A stretch of DNA of 6,552 bases from Phascolarctobacterium sp. (GCA_019417125.1 DXVZ01000132.1:1-6552), one strand, 5' to 3'. Counted from the stretch's first letter, positions 1-6,515 are shown. The notes: a model not told the origin generated them from the sequence alone. Numbers and translations: made by a program.

Positions 1-141
1 AGTAATGGATTTGGTCGAAATACGGTCAAGGCGCAGCCTGGAAGCAATTTTGTTGCGGCTGGTCCACAGCGCCTGCACTAAATCAAGGTCAATTTCATCA
101 GCAACGTCAAACAGACGGTAAACAATCATGGATGTATCCAT
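1..141 (-). CDS. Hypothetical protein, N-terminal 47 residues only (gene runs off the left edge)
   Basis: Reading the minus strand from the ATG at 141-139, the frame stays open for all 47 codons to the window edge. The protein begins MDTSMIVYRLFDVADEIDL and continues with a basic Arg/Lys-rich stretch. A GGAGG ribosome binding site (complement of 149-153) lies 7 bases before the ATG, which makes this start convincing; a second Met at codon 5 is less well placed. No signal peptide or membrane segment is visible in this part. The opening, with an Ile-Asp-Leu-containing amphipathic stretch and then conserved-looking basic residues, faintly recalls the start of bacterial proteins related to the RMD1/DUF155 family. 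That is a guess from memory, so no function is assigned. It is divergent from clpB and shares its 127-base upstream region. The real gene is certainly longer. Confidence 0.72.
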   Translation of the reverse strand, partial: MDTSMIVYRLFDVADEIDLDLVQALWTSRNKIASRLRLDRISTKSIT

Positions 142-207
142 AAAATATCCTCCGTGAAAAAAGCATTTACTTGCTTATTCGCCGCCGGGCGCGGTTTCCC
201 TGCGTAT

Positions 208-236
208 TTGATATAAAAATTTATGTAAAATATTTT
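208..236 (+). promoter_or_regulatory. Sigma70-type promoter of clpB
   Basis: A -35 box TTGATA (208-213, 5 of 6 matches to TTGACA) is followed by a 17-base AT-rich spacer and a -10 box TATTTT (231-236, 4 of 6). This predicts a transcript start near 243 and a short leader of about 26 bases, which carries the AAAGGAGG ribosome binding site (253-260). The spacing is optimal and the position fits a promoter for the gene at 269. I see no CIRCE element (HrcA operator), no CtsR heptad repeat and no clear sigma32 promoter, so heat control, if any, must act some other way. The call rests on pattern matching only. Confidence 0.6.
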
Positions 237-238
237 AC
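225..238. repeat. Perfect 14-base palindrome over the clpB -10 box (candidate operator)
   Basis: The sequence GTAAAATATTTTAC is identical to its own reverse complement, with its centre between 231 and 232. The flanking bases (224/239) do not extend it. It covers the -10 hexamer at 231-236, the classic place for a repressor to exclude RNA polymerase. The region is very AT-rich, so a chance palindrome is not excluded, but the GC pair closing each end and the exact placement make an operator plausible. It does not match CIRCE or the CtsR box. Because the region is divergent, a bound protein could also affect the gene at 1-141. Confidence 0.45.
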
Positions 239-268
239 TGTTTATGCAGTTTAAAGGAGGTTAGCGCT

Positions 269-2815
269 ATGAATGAACGCTACAGTGAAGAAGTAAAAAG
301 CATATTGGAAGCTGCACAGCAGCAGGCCGTTATAAACTATAACCAGGAACTGACCTGCGCACATCTTTTACTGGCGCTGGCCGGAAGCGAGGGCTTTTTC
401 CCATTCCTGTTAAAAAATGCCGGCGCTGATGCCAGCACCTTTACTGCCGAGGCAAAACGCCTTGTGCAGAAAATCCCTTCCGTAAAAGGACAGGACAGAG
501 GGCTTATGATGAGCACCGGTGCGGCGCGCGTACTGGCTATTGCCGCGCAGAACGCCGGGCAGGGCGAAGTTAATATTTGCCACCTTGTAGGTGCGCTTGC
601 CAGCGATGGTGACAGCGATGTTACCGCGCTTCTAAAAAAATATGGCATTACTAAAAACAAAGCCGACGGTTTGTATATGGCTTACACCAACAGTGCCGAA
701 GGCGATGAAAAGAAACAGACGCTTGAAAAGTACGGGCAGGATTTGACAGCTAAAGCTAAAGAGGGCAAGCTTGACCCGGTAATCGGCAGGGACGAAGAAA
801 TCCGCCGCGTAATTGAAATACTTTCGCGCCGTAAAAAGAACAACCCTGTTTTAATCGGCGAACCGGGCGTTGGCAAAACCGCCATTGTTGAAGGGCTTGC
901 CCGCCGAGTTGTTGCCGGCGACGTGCCTGAAAGCTTAAAAAATAAAACTATTTACGCGCTGGATTTGGCAGCGCTTGTTGCTGGCGCTAAATACCGCGGC
1001 GAGTTTGAAGAACGCCTGAAAAAAGTGCTGAAACTGGTATCCGAATCCGGCGGGCAGATTATTATGTTCATCGACGAGCTGCATACTGTTGTTGGTGCTG
1101 GCGCCGCTGAAGGCGCTATGGATGCAGGCAATATTTTGAAACCGATGCTTGCCCGAGGCGAACTGCGCTGCATTGGCGCAACGACGCTGAACGAATACCG
1201 CAAATATATAGAAAAAGACAGCGCTCTGGAACGCCGCTTCCAGCCTGTAATGGTTAAAGAGCCGGATGTTGAGGACACTATCTCCATTCTGCGCGGTTTA
1301 AAAGAACGCTACGAAGTGCACCACGGCGTGCGCATTAAAGACGCTGCGCTTGTTGCGGCAGCGGTATTAAGCAACCGTTATATTAATGACCGCTTTTTGC
1401 CTGATAAGGCTATCGACCTTGTTGATGAGGCCGCAGCACGCTTGCGTACTGAAATCGACAGCTTGCCTGCCGAGCTTGACGAAAGCAAACGCCGCATTTT
1501 GCAGCTGGAAATCGAGGCACAGGCTTTACGCAAAGAAAATGATGACCAGAGCAAAGACCGTCTTGCCAAAATAGAAGAAGAACTGGCAGAACTGAAAAAA
1601 TCCAACGATGAGCTTGTTAAACGCTGGGAAGCGCAAAAAGCAGCAATCAGCCGTGTACGCGAGGTTAAAAAAGAAATTGACTCCGTTAAACACGACATGG
1701 AAACCGCAGAACGCAACTACGATTTGAACAAGCTGGCAGAACTGAAATACGGCCGCCTGCCTGAATTGCAAAAAGAACTGGCGCGCCTTGCCAAAGGCGA
1801 CGGCGAAGATAAAGACGGCGTGCTGTTAAAAGAAGAAGTTGACGAAGAAGATATTGCAAAAGTAGTAAGCACTTGGACGGGTATTCCGGTTGCGCGCTTA
1901 AACGGCGGCGAACGCGAAAAACTCATCCATCTGGAAGAACGCCTGCACCAGCGCGTAGTTGGCCAGGACGAAGCCGTTAAAGCTGTCAGCGAAGCGGTTA
2001 TCCGCGCGCGCGCAGGTATTAAGGACCCGAACCGCCCGATTGGTTCGTTCATCTTCCTTGGGCCTACCGGCGTCGGCAAAACGGAACTTGCCAAAGCGCT
2101 TGCCGAAATTTTATTTGATGATGAGCGCAATATGATTCGCATTGATATGAGCGAATACATGGAGAAACACACCGTTTCGCGCTTAATCGGCGCGCCTCCT
2201 GGTTATGTTGGCTACGATGAAGGCGGACAGCTTACCGAAGCGGTACGCCGCCGCCCGTACAGCGTAATTTTGCTGGACGAAATTGAAAAAGCCCATGCCG
2301 ATGTATTTAACGTACTTTTGCAGGTGCTTGATGACGGACGCCTGACTGATGGCCAGGGACGCATTGTCGACTTTAAAAATACGCTGATTATTATGACCAG
2401 TAACCTTGGCTCTGCCGAAATTATGCAGAAAAAGGGCGAAGTAACGCGCGAAGATGTGCAGAACATGCTGATGCGTTTCTTCCGTCCGGAATTTTTGAAC
2501 CGTGTTGACGATATTGTAGTATTTAAGGCTTTGCAGCCCGAACAGATTAAAGATATCGTTAAACTTATTCTTAAAGAACTTAGCGACAGGCTGCAAAAAC
2601 AGCTGGAAATTACGCTTGACGCCAGCGACGAAGCCGTGGCATACCTTGCCAGCGCAGGCTTTGACCCTGCCTTTGGCGCACGCCCGCTGAAACGCCTGAT
2701 TGTACATACTGTTGAAAACATCCTCGGCAAGAAGATTGTTGCCGGTGAAATCGGCAGCGGTACTAAAGTAAAAGTAGTGCTGAAAGACGGCAATATCGAG
2801 GTTGAACAGGAGTAA
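269..2815 (+). CDS. clpB: ATP-dependent chaperone ClpB (Hsp100 protein disaggregase)
   Basis: ClpB is a cytoplasmic hexameric AAA+ machine that, with DnaK/DnaJ/GrpE, pulls aggregated polypeptides through its central pore and lets them refold. At 848 aa it has the usual full length (E. coli ClpB is 857). Domains in order: an N-terminal Clp-repeat domain at about 1-145; AAA-1 with Walker A GEPGVGKT (197-204), pore loop KYRG (241-244), Walker B ending in IDE (268-270), sensor GATT (303-306) and arginine finger ERR (321-323); a Glu/Lys-rich coiled-coil middle domain at about 395-515, which identifies ClpB rather than ClpA or ClpX; AAA-2 with Walker A GPTGVGKT (598-605), pore loop GYVG (645-648), Walker B ending in LLDE (668-671), arginine finger in FLNR (742-745) and sensor-2 GARPLKR (803-809). 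There is no IGF/L loop for ClpP docking that I can recognise, as expected. The ATG at 269 has AAAGGAGG 8 bases upstream. All catalytic residues are present. It is monocistronic, with its own promoter and a strong terminator downstream. Confidence 0.98.
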   Translation: MNERYSEEVKSILEAAQQQAVINYNQELTCAHLLLALAGSEGFFPFLLKNAGADASTFTAEAKRLVQKIPSVKGQDRGLMMSTGAARVLAIAAQNAGQGEVNICHLVGALASDGDSDVTALLKKYGITKNKADGLYMAYTNSAEGDEKKQTLEKYGQDLTAKAKEGKLDPVIGRDEEIRRVIEILSRRKKNNPVLIGEPGVGKTAIVEGLARRVVAGDVPESLKNKTIYALDLAALVAGAKYRGEFEERLKKVLKLVSESGGQIIMFIDELHTVVGAGAAEGAMDAGNILKPMLARGELRCIGATTLNEYRKYIEKDSALERRFQPVMVKEPDVEDTISILRGLKERYEVHHGVRIKDAALVAAAVLSNRYINDRFLPDKAIDLVDEAAARLRTEIDSLPAELDESKRRILQLEIEAQALRKENDDQSKDRLAKIEEELAELKKSNDELVKRWEAQKAAISRVREVKKEIDSVKHDMETAERNYDLNKLAELKYGRLPELQKELARLAKGDGEDKDGVLLKEEVDEEDIAKVVSTWTGIPVARLNGGEREKLIHLEERLHQRVVGQDEAVKAVSEAVIRARAGIKDPNRPIGSFIFLGPTGVGKTELAKALAEILFDDERNMIRIDMSEYMEKHTVSRLIGAPPGYVGYDEGGQLTEAVRRRPYSVILLDEIEKAHADVFNVLLQVLDDGRLTDGQGRIVDFKNTLIIMTSNLGSAEIMQKKGEVTREDVQNMLMRFFRPEFLNRVDDIVVFKALQPEQIKDIVKLILKELSDRLQKQLEITLDASDEAVAYLASAGFDPAFGARPLKRLIVHTVENILGKKIVAGEIGSGTKVKVVLKDGNIEVEQE

Positions 2816-2902
2816 AAAGTATAAAATTTAAGCCGTTTTGGTTGGATTAAAACAGTTTGATGCCATTTATGTGTAACTAAAAAAGCCTAACCAGCAAAAA
2901 TT

Positions 2903-2934
2903 ACCGCTCCGTGCGATAGCGTGGAGCGGTTTTT
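2903..2934 (+). terminator. Rho-independent terminator of clpB
   Basis: An inverted repeat ACCGCTCC (2903-2910) and GGAGCGGT (2923-2930) forms an 8-bp GC-rich stem. It continues inward through two G-T wobbles and two GC pairs (2911-2914 with 2919-2922) to a 4-base GATA loop. Five T residues (2930-2934) follow. It lies about 90 bases after the clpB stop codon. An A-rich run (2896-2900) precedes the stem, so it might terminate weakly in the other direction too, but no opposing gene is seen here. Confidence 0.93.
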
Positions 2935-2959
2935 GCGTTTATTAAACATACCCAAAAAG

Positions 2960-3011
2960 CCCCTGCTGGAAAGTTCGCTCGCGCTTGCGTGCGAACTTTT
3001 GCTTGCGGGGG
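2960..3011. repeat. Long imperfect hairpin (REP-like inverted repeat) between clpB terminator and autotransporter promoter
   Basis: The core stem is AAAGTTCGC (2970-2978) with GCGAACTTT (2991-2999), extended by a G-T pair (2969/3000). After a T-T mismatch the stem resumes with three GC pairs (2980-2982 with 2987-2989) closing a 4-base loop. Outside an internal loop, 2960-2966 pairs with 3005-3011 (six Watson-Crick pairs and one wobble). No T-run follows on either side: the right flank is G-rich and the left flank, read on the other strand, offers TTTTT only at 2954-2958. It is therefore a poor plus-strand terminator. It could terminate minus-strand transcription, be a dispersed extragenic palindrome, or shield the neighbouring promoter from read-through. 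Confidence 0.75.
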
Positions 3012-3030
3012 GGAGACGACCTGATATAAT
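3003..3030 (+). promoter_or_regulatory. Extended -10 promoter of the autotransporter operon, with G7 tract in the spacer
   Basis: A perfect -10 box TATAAT (3025-3030) is preceded by TG one base upstream (3022-3023), giving a consensus extended -10 element that can work with a weak -35. The best -35 candidate is TTGCGG (3003-3008), 16 bases upstream and only a 3 of 6 match; it lies in the right arm of the preceding hairpin. Seven consecutive G (3007-3013) overlap the end of this -35 and run into the spacer. The transcript start is predicted near 3037, giving a leader of about 90 bases before the chosen start codon at 3129. Confidence 0.68.
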
Positions 3031-3071
3031 ATTACTGCAAATTATAAAAGAGTATAGCGTGTTATCAAAAT

Positions 3072-3097
3072 GTGAAGTTTACTTTCGCAAATTTCAC
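3072..3097 (+). promoter_or_regulatory. Small leader hairpin in the autotransporter 5' untranslated region
   Basis: GTGAAGTTT (3072-3080) can pair with AAATTTCAC (3089-3097): eight Watson-Crick pairs and one G-T wobble, closed by an 8-base loop. It ends 17 bases before the ribosome binding site and does not sequester it. It may stabilise the transcript or have no function; it matches no riboswitch class that I recognise. Confidence 0.35.
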
Positions 3098-3114
3098 GGC
3101 GTTATATCGGGCTG

Positions 3115-3121
3115 AAAGGGG
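3115..3121 (+). promoter_or_regulatory. Ribosome binding site deciding the autotransporter start
   Basis: AAAGGGG sits 7 bases before the ATG at 3129 but only 1 base before the in-frame ATG at 3123, which is too close to use. A further in-frame GTG at 3072 has no purine-rich site and would add 19 residues in front of an otherwise perfect signal peptide. The spacing therefore selects 3129. Confidence 0.75.
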
Positions 3122-3128
3122 TATGGCT

Positions 3129-3206
3129 ATGAAAGGCAAAAATCTGGAAAGAGCAGTAATATTGGGGTTGATTTTAAGTGCCAGTGTGTACGGCACGGCG
3201 TGGGCG
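3129..3206 (+). other. Sec signal peptide coding segment of the autotransporter
   Basis: These are codons 1-26. The n-region has Lys2, Lys4 and Arg8, followed by about 14 hydrophobic or small residues and a Thr-Ala-Trp-Ala c-region that satisfies the small-x-small rule for signal peptidase I. Mature protein would begin Thr-Glu-Ile-Pro. There is no Cys at the cleavage point, so it is not a lipoprotein signal, and no twin Arg. Confidence 0.88.
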
Positions 3207-6155
3207 ACTGAAATTCCCGAAAAGTGGAGCCCCACGGTAGAAGGAGATAAATTAATTATTAGTAATGTTAGTGAAACTATAACAAATACTGCTGATTATA
3301 CATATCAAGGGAAGAAGATTTCTGAATTTGGTGAAGTTGAAGTTTTTTTTGAAGCTCCTAAGGAGGGCACAAGACCTATAGGTGTTTATAGTGAACGTTT
3401 TGATTGGGGTGATACGGATTTAACTATACATGTAACTGGTAATTATAGTAATAATGATGCGCTGCATTTTAGTAATTTTGATCCTTATATTAACCTTAAA
3501 AGTTTAACTATAGATATGCAAGCGCAAGGGTCTGATGCTATTAATTTGAGTCGTGATATACGTGGTAATGCTAATGTTTATTTAGCTTGTGATTTGTATG
3601 CTACGGTAAAAGATGGTAACGGTATTCGTGCAAATGCATCTAAATGGGATGATAATATAGTTTATGAAGCGAAAATTACTATTGATGGTAATGCATATAT
3701 TCAGATTGATGCAGACGCCAGTGATAGGTTAGGAGCTTATGCAACCGGTGCGTCTGTAAATCCTACTGCCATATGGGCTGGTTCTGATGCAAATTATGTG
3801 ACAGATTCTCAGAAAGCATATGGAAAAGGAGAAGTATATCTGAAAGGTGATACAATTATACAGCTTAACGGTGCTGGACAAAAAGGTGGCGGCTTTCTTG
3901 ATTCTATTTTAAAACCTGGAAAAGTTTATGGCATTTCTGCCGGTAAAAATGGATATGTTGAAGTTAATAATTTGCAGATTACAGGAGAAAAGGAATATAC
4001 TTATGGTATTTCAGCTTCTGAGGTAAATCTTACATATAATGGTGTAGATAATACAGAAAACAAACAAGGTACACAAGTAGTATTAAATGGTAGCTGGAAT
4101 AGAATAACAATGAATGGCGATAACAGCTATGCTATTTATGCTCAGGGTAAAGATGCAAATAACAATGCTAACACAGTAAAATCCGGCAAAAATGGTATTG
4201 GTGGGTTAAACGTTAAGGGAAACATTTTAGCAGAAGATAGTGGTGCTATTGATTTAACCGTCAATAATGACCAAATTACTGATGATAATGGCAACGTATA
4301 TGAAAATTATGTAACTGTTGAAGGGGATATTTTAGCTAAAACTGCCGGTACTATAAATATGGCAGTAAAAAATATTGCCAGCATTACTGGTAATATTGAA
4401 GCTGTTGGAACTGACAGCGAAATCAATATTGGTGGTATTTCTGCGGTTGATGGGCAAAGTATTATGCGCGCTAATAATAATGATACCGGTGCAACAAGCA
4501 TAAACATTACCGGCAATGTTCAGGCGGCTAATGGTGCTGAAATAAATTTATCTTTAGGTGACGGCGCTTATTTTGCCGGGCGCGTGGATGATTACAAAGA
4601 TGCTGATAATGAAGCTACTTGGGATAATATTGACCACGATAGTTTGTTTGATAAAGATTTTGTAGATGATAATAGAGTTGCTTCAAGCGGTAAAGTTAAT
4701 CTTACACTTGGTAATAATACAACTTGGTTTGTAACAGAACAAAGTTGGGCAACAAATGTTAATACTAACAACAGTATTATTGATTTAACCAAGGGAAATA
4801 ATCAAAATTATGCTGTACATATTGGCGAGTTGAATGGTAATGCAACATTTATAGTAAATCTTGACCCTAATACCCAAGCAACTACAAATAACGGTAATAT
4901 GATTTATGTATATGATGGCACTGGTGCTGATAATTTAAATTTGTTGATTAATAATGAAACGGAAGTTTTAACAGGATTAGAAAATGGTGAAAAATTGCGC
5001 TTTGCGACAGTTGCGAATGCTGGGCATGGATTTGGAGATACTTATGTTGCAAGAGGTCGCGGAGTAATTAACAGTGGTTTTAGTATTGAATATGAAAATT
5101 ATGATACTGCAAACAGTGAAGAAAATGATAAATATAATGGCGGGACGGATTTTAACGCATCAAAACCGGGAAGTGATTATGTAAACAACATTTATGAAGA
5201 TGGAGAAAATGTTTACCTTGTGCGTGATACAAGTAAAGATGCTGGCGTATCCGACAGCGGCGCAACCATTTTGAATATGAGCCGTGCCAACTATAAAAAT
5301 GCTATTTACATGGACAGGCTTAATAAACGCATGGGTGAAATGCGTTACATCAATGGCGAGGAAGACCAAGGCATGTGGGTGCGCCTGCGCCATGACAGAA
5401 TTGGTCAAAGCGGCGACTTCCGCAGCATGAACACCATGTATGAACTTGGTTATGACGTTAAACAGCCAACCAATAACGGTGAGCGCCGTATTGGTATGGC
5501 AATAGACTACATGCGTGGTAGCACAAGTTATGATGATATTATCGGTAAAGGCGAAACTAAACGCTACGGCTTATGGCTGTATAATACCTGGATGGGTGAG
5601 AAAGGTCACTATACCGACTACATTGTAAAATGGGGACATCTTTCAAACGATTTTGATATAAGAGATAAAGACAGTTTGGAAGATATTGCTGGCGATTACA
5701 GCAACAATGTATTCAGTGTAAGCGCTGAATACGGCAAAAAGAACGACATGGGCAACGGCTGGTACTTTGAGCCGCAAATTCAGGCACAGCTTGCGCGTGT
5801 AACCGGAGCAGAATATGAAACTACGCAGGGCAGCAAAGTAAGCGTAGACGGTATTAATAGCTTAATTGGGCGCGCGGGCTTCCGTATTGGCAAAGATATG
5901 AGCCAAACAAGCACTGTTTACCTTAAGGCAGATGTACTGCACGAATTTTTAGGCGACCAAACTGTAACGGCAAGCGACGCTACCGGTACGCTGCGCGACG
6001 AATTTGAGAACAAGGGCACCTGGTACGATGTAGGCTTTGGTTTTGCAGCAAAGACCGGCAACAACAGCTATGCGTTTATTGACTTTGAAAAATCATTCGG
6101 CAATGATAACGACGAAACCTATCAAGTCAATGCAGGTTTACAGTGGGCTTTTTGA
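3129..6155 (+). CDS. Type Va autotransporter: secreted beta-helix passenger with C-terminal outer-membrane beta-barrel
   Basis: The 1008-aa product is predicted to cross the inner membrane by Sec, insert its C-terminal barrel in the outer membrane through the BAM machinery and display its passenger on the cell surface. Visible parts: a signal peptide at 1-26 (Lys/Arg n-region, hydrophobic core AVILGLILSASV, likely cleavage after AWA); a passenger at about 27-700, rich in Asn, Gly, Asp and Thr with short beta-strand repeats; a linker helix at about 714-740 that would sit in the barrel pore; and an autotransporter barrel at about 748-1008 of alternating amphipathic strands, ending in QWAF with the terminal aromatic residue expected by BamA. 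The passenger has recurrent small-x-[GA]-[IV]-x-[AS] units such as YGISA (267-271 and 292-296) and SYAIYA (333-338), and one Cys (154). I see no protease, lipase or RGD motif, so its ligand is unknown; adhesion or aggregation is the default inference. Base composition differs sharply between the gene ends and the passenger. The HTH gene follows after 15 bases. Start chosen by ribosome binding site and signal peptide. Confidence 0.93.
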   Translation: MKGKNLERAVILGLILSASVYGTAWATEIPEKWSPTVEGDKLIISNVSETITNTADYTYQGKKISEFGEVEVFFEAPKEGTRPIGVYSERFDWGDTDLTIHVTGNYSNNDALHFSNFDPYINLKSLTIDMQAQGSDAINLSRDIRGNANVYLACDLYATVKDGNGIRANASKWDDNIVYEAKITIDGNAYIQIDADASDRLGAYATGASVNPTAIWAGSDANYVTDSQKAYGKGEVYLKGDTIIQLNGAGQKGGGFLDSILKPGKVYGISAGKNGYVEVNNLQITGEKEYTYGISASEVNLTYNGVDNTENKQGTQVVLNGSWNRITMNGDNSYAIYAQGKDANNNANTVKSGKNGIGGLNVKGNILAEDSGAIDLTVNNDQITDDNGNVYENYVTVEGDILAKTAGTINMAVKNIASITGNIEAVGTDSEINIGGISAVDGQSIMRANNNDTGATSINITGNVQAANGAEINLSLGDGAYFAGRVDDYKDADNEATWDNIDHDSLFDKDFVDDNRVASSGKVNLTLGNNTTWFVTEQSWATNVNTNNSIIDLTKGNNQNYAVHIGELNGNATFIVNLDPNTQATTNNGNMIYVYDGTGADNLNLLINNETEVLTGLENGEKLRFATVANAGHGFGDTYVARGRGVINSGFSIEYENYDTANSEENDKYNGGTDFNASKPGSDYVNNIYEDGENVYLVRDTSKDAGVSDSGATILNMSRANYKNAIYMDRLNKRMGEMRYINGEEDQGMWVRLRHDRIGQSGDFRSMNTMYELGYDVKQPTNNGERRIGMAIDYMRGSTSYDDIIGKGETKRYGLWLYNTWMGEKGHYTDYIVKWGHLSNDFDIRDKDSLEDIAGDYSNNVFSVSAEYGKKNDMGNGWYFEPQIQAQLARVTGAEYETTQGSKVSVDGINSLIGRAGFRIGKDMSQTSTVYLKADVLHEFLGDQTVTASDATGTLRDEFENKGTWYDVGFGFAAKTGNNSYAFIDFEKSFGNDNDETYQVNAGLQWAF
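4209..4556 (+). repeat. Degenerate beta-helix repeats in the passenger (four copies)
   Basis: Residues 361-476 contain four variants of the pattern x-x-Gly-[Asn/Asp]-[Ile/Val]-x-Ala, followed a few residues later by [Ile]-[Asn/Asp]-[Leu/Met/Ile]. The conserved Gly residues are at 364, 399, 421 and 462. Examples are GNILAEDSGAIDL, GDILAKTAGTINM, GNIEAVGTDSEINI and GNVQAANGAEINL. The spacing (35, 22 and 41 residues) suggests one or two beta-helix rungs per unit. The DNA copies are diverged, so these are structural protein repeats rather than recent duplications. Confidence 0.6.
5370..6152 (+). other. Autotransporter beta-barrel domain coding segment
   Basis: Residues 748-1008 (261 aa) have the usual length of the autotransporter barrel family. 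The domain opens with GMWVRLRHDRIGQSG, a strand typical of the first barrel strand after the linker helix, and continues with alternating hydrophobic and polar strands separated by short Gly/Asn/Asp turns. Strand candidates include YGLWLYNTWM (813-822), FRIGKDM (918-924) and the last strand ending in Phe1008. The segment's base composition is close to clpB and unlike the passenger. Confidence 0.87.
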
Positions 6156-6170
6156 TTGAAGGCGAAATTG

Positions 6171-6515
6171 ATGAATACAATTCCTTTTAACGAAGCAAAA
6201 TTTAAAGAAATAGCTGGCGATTGCACGGTAGAGCATATTAATTATATGCCGCGCGGTAAAAACGGCATGCGCAGCTGGGAAATTTTGGCGCGCACGCCGA
6301 ATGGTAACTGCAAAATAGCAGTTCTATGTGATTACGGTTATAAAGTTGACGGCGAGGTTGTAGAAATAATGCCGTTTAGCGACCGCGATGAACGCAATGC
6401 TGAAATTAATCGGTTGTATAATGAAAAGCATTTATCGCAGGTGTTTTTGGCAAACTTATTCCATATGAGCCAGCCATCAGTTTCAATGATAATTAAGTTA
6501 AGCCGTCAAAAATAA
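6171..6515 (+). CDS. Small protein with C-terminal helix-turn-helix, putative DNA-binding regulator
   Basis: The 114-aa product is soluble-looking, with no signal peptide or membrane segment. The C-terminal third (about 74-110) reads as a helix-turn-helix: an Arg/Glu-rich helix (RDERNAEINRLYNEKH), then LSQVFLANLFHMSQPSVSMII, matching the general Leu-Ser-x-x-x-Leu-Ala-x-x-Phe-x-x-Ser-Gln-x-x-Val-Ser-x-Ile pattern of Cro/XRE-like or homeodomain-like HTH units. The N-terminal part (1-70) is not recognised; it has a basic patch PRGKNGMR (27-34), two beta-like stretches and Cys18, Cys47 and Cys53. The ATG at 6171 has GAAGG (6158-6162) 8 bases upstream, preferred over in-frame TTG codons at 6156 and 6168. 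It starts 15 bases after the autotransporter stop codon with no terminator between, so co-transcription is likely. It may regulate the operon or surface genes elsewhere; that is inference. Confidence 0.8.
   Translation: MNTIPFNEAKFKEIAGDCTVEHINYMPRGKNGMRSWEILARTPNGNCKIAVLCDYGYKVDGEVVEIMPFSDRDERNAEINRLYNEKHLSQVFLANLFHMSQPSVSMIIKLSRQK

Noticed and set aside
261..287. TTAGCGCTA just before the clpB start resembles half of a CIRCE (HrcA) operator.
   Set aside because: The inverted partner GAGTGCTAA is absent at the required 9-base spacing; only a chance 8-base palindrome TAGCGCTA between the ribosome binding site and ATG remains.
677..720. Internal translation start giving a short ClpB lacking the N-domain, as in E. 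coli.
   Set aside because: Met137 (ATG at 677) has no purine-rich site at the right distance, and no GTG or ATG occurs near codons 140-150.
337..2793. Several long open frames on the minus strand and one short one on the plus strand inside clpB.
   Set aside because: They lie wholly within a full-length, motif-complete clpB, lack ribosome binding sites I can see, and have low-complexity Ser/Arg/Leu-rich translations typical of antisense shadows.
2921..3115. A 64-codon open frame between clpB and the autotransporter.
   Set aside because: It starts inside the clpB terminator stem, runs through the hairpin and promoter, and has no ribosome binding site.
3072..3128. Longer autotransporter start at GTG 3072.
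   Set aside because: No ribosome binding site precedes it, and it would put 19 extra residues before a complete signal peptide; AAAGGGG at 3115-3121 fits ATG 3129.
4307..5408. Minus-strand open frames within the autotransporter gene.
   Set aside because: They are antisense to a coherent 1008-aa protein with a signal peptide and barrel, and show no start signals.
6156..6170. TTG at 6156 as the start of the HTH gene.
   Set aside because: The GAAGG site overlaps that codon and so cannot serve it; the ATG at 6171 has ideal spacing of 8 bases.
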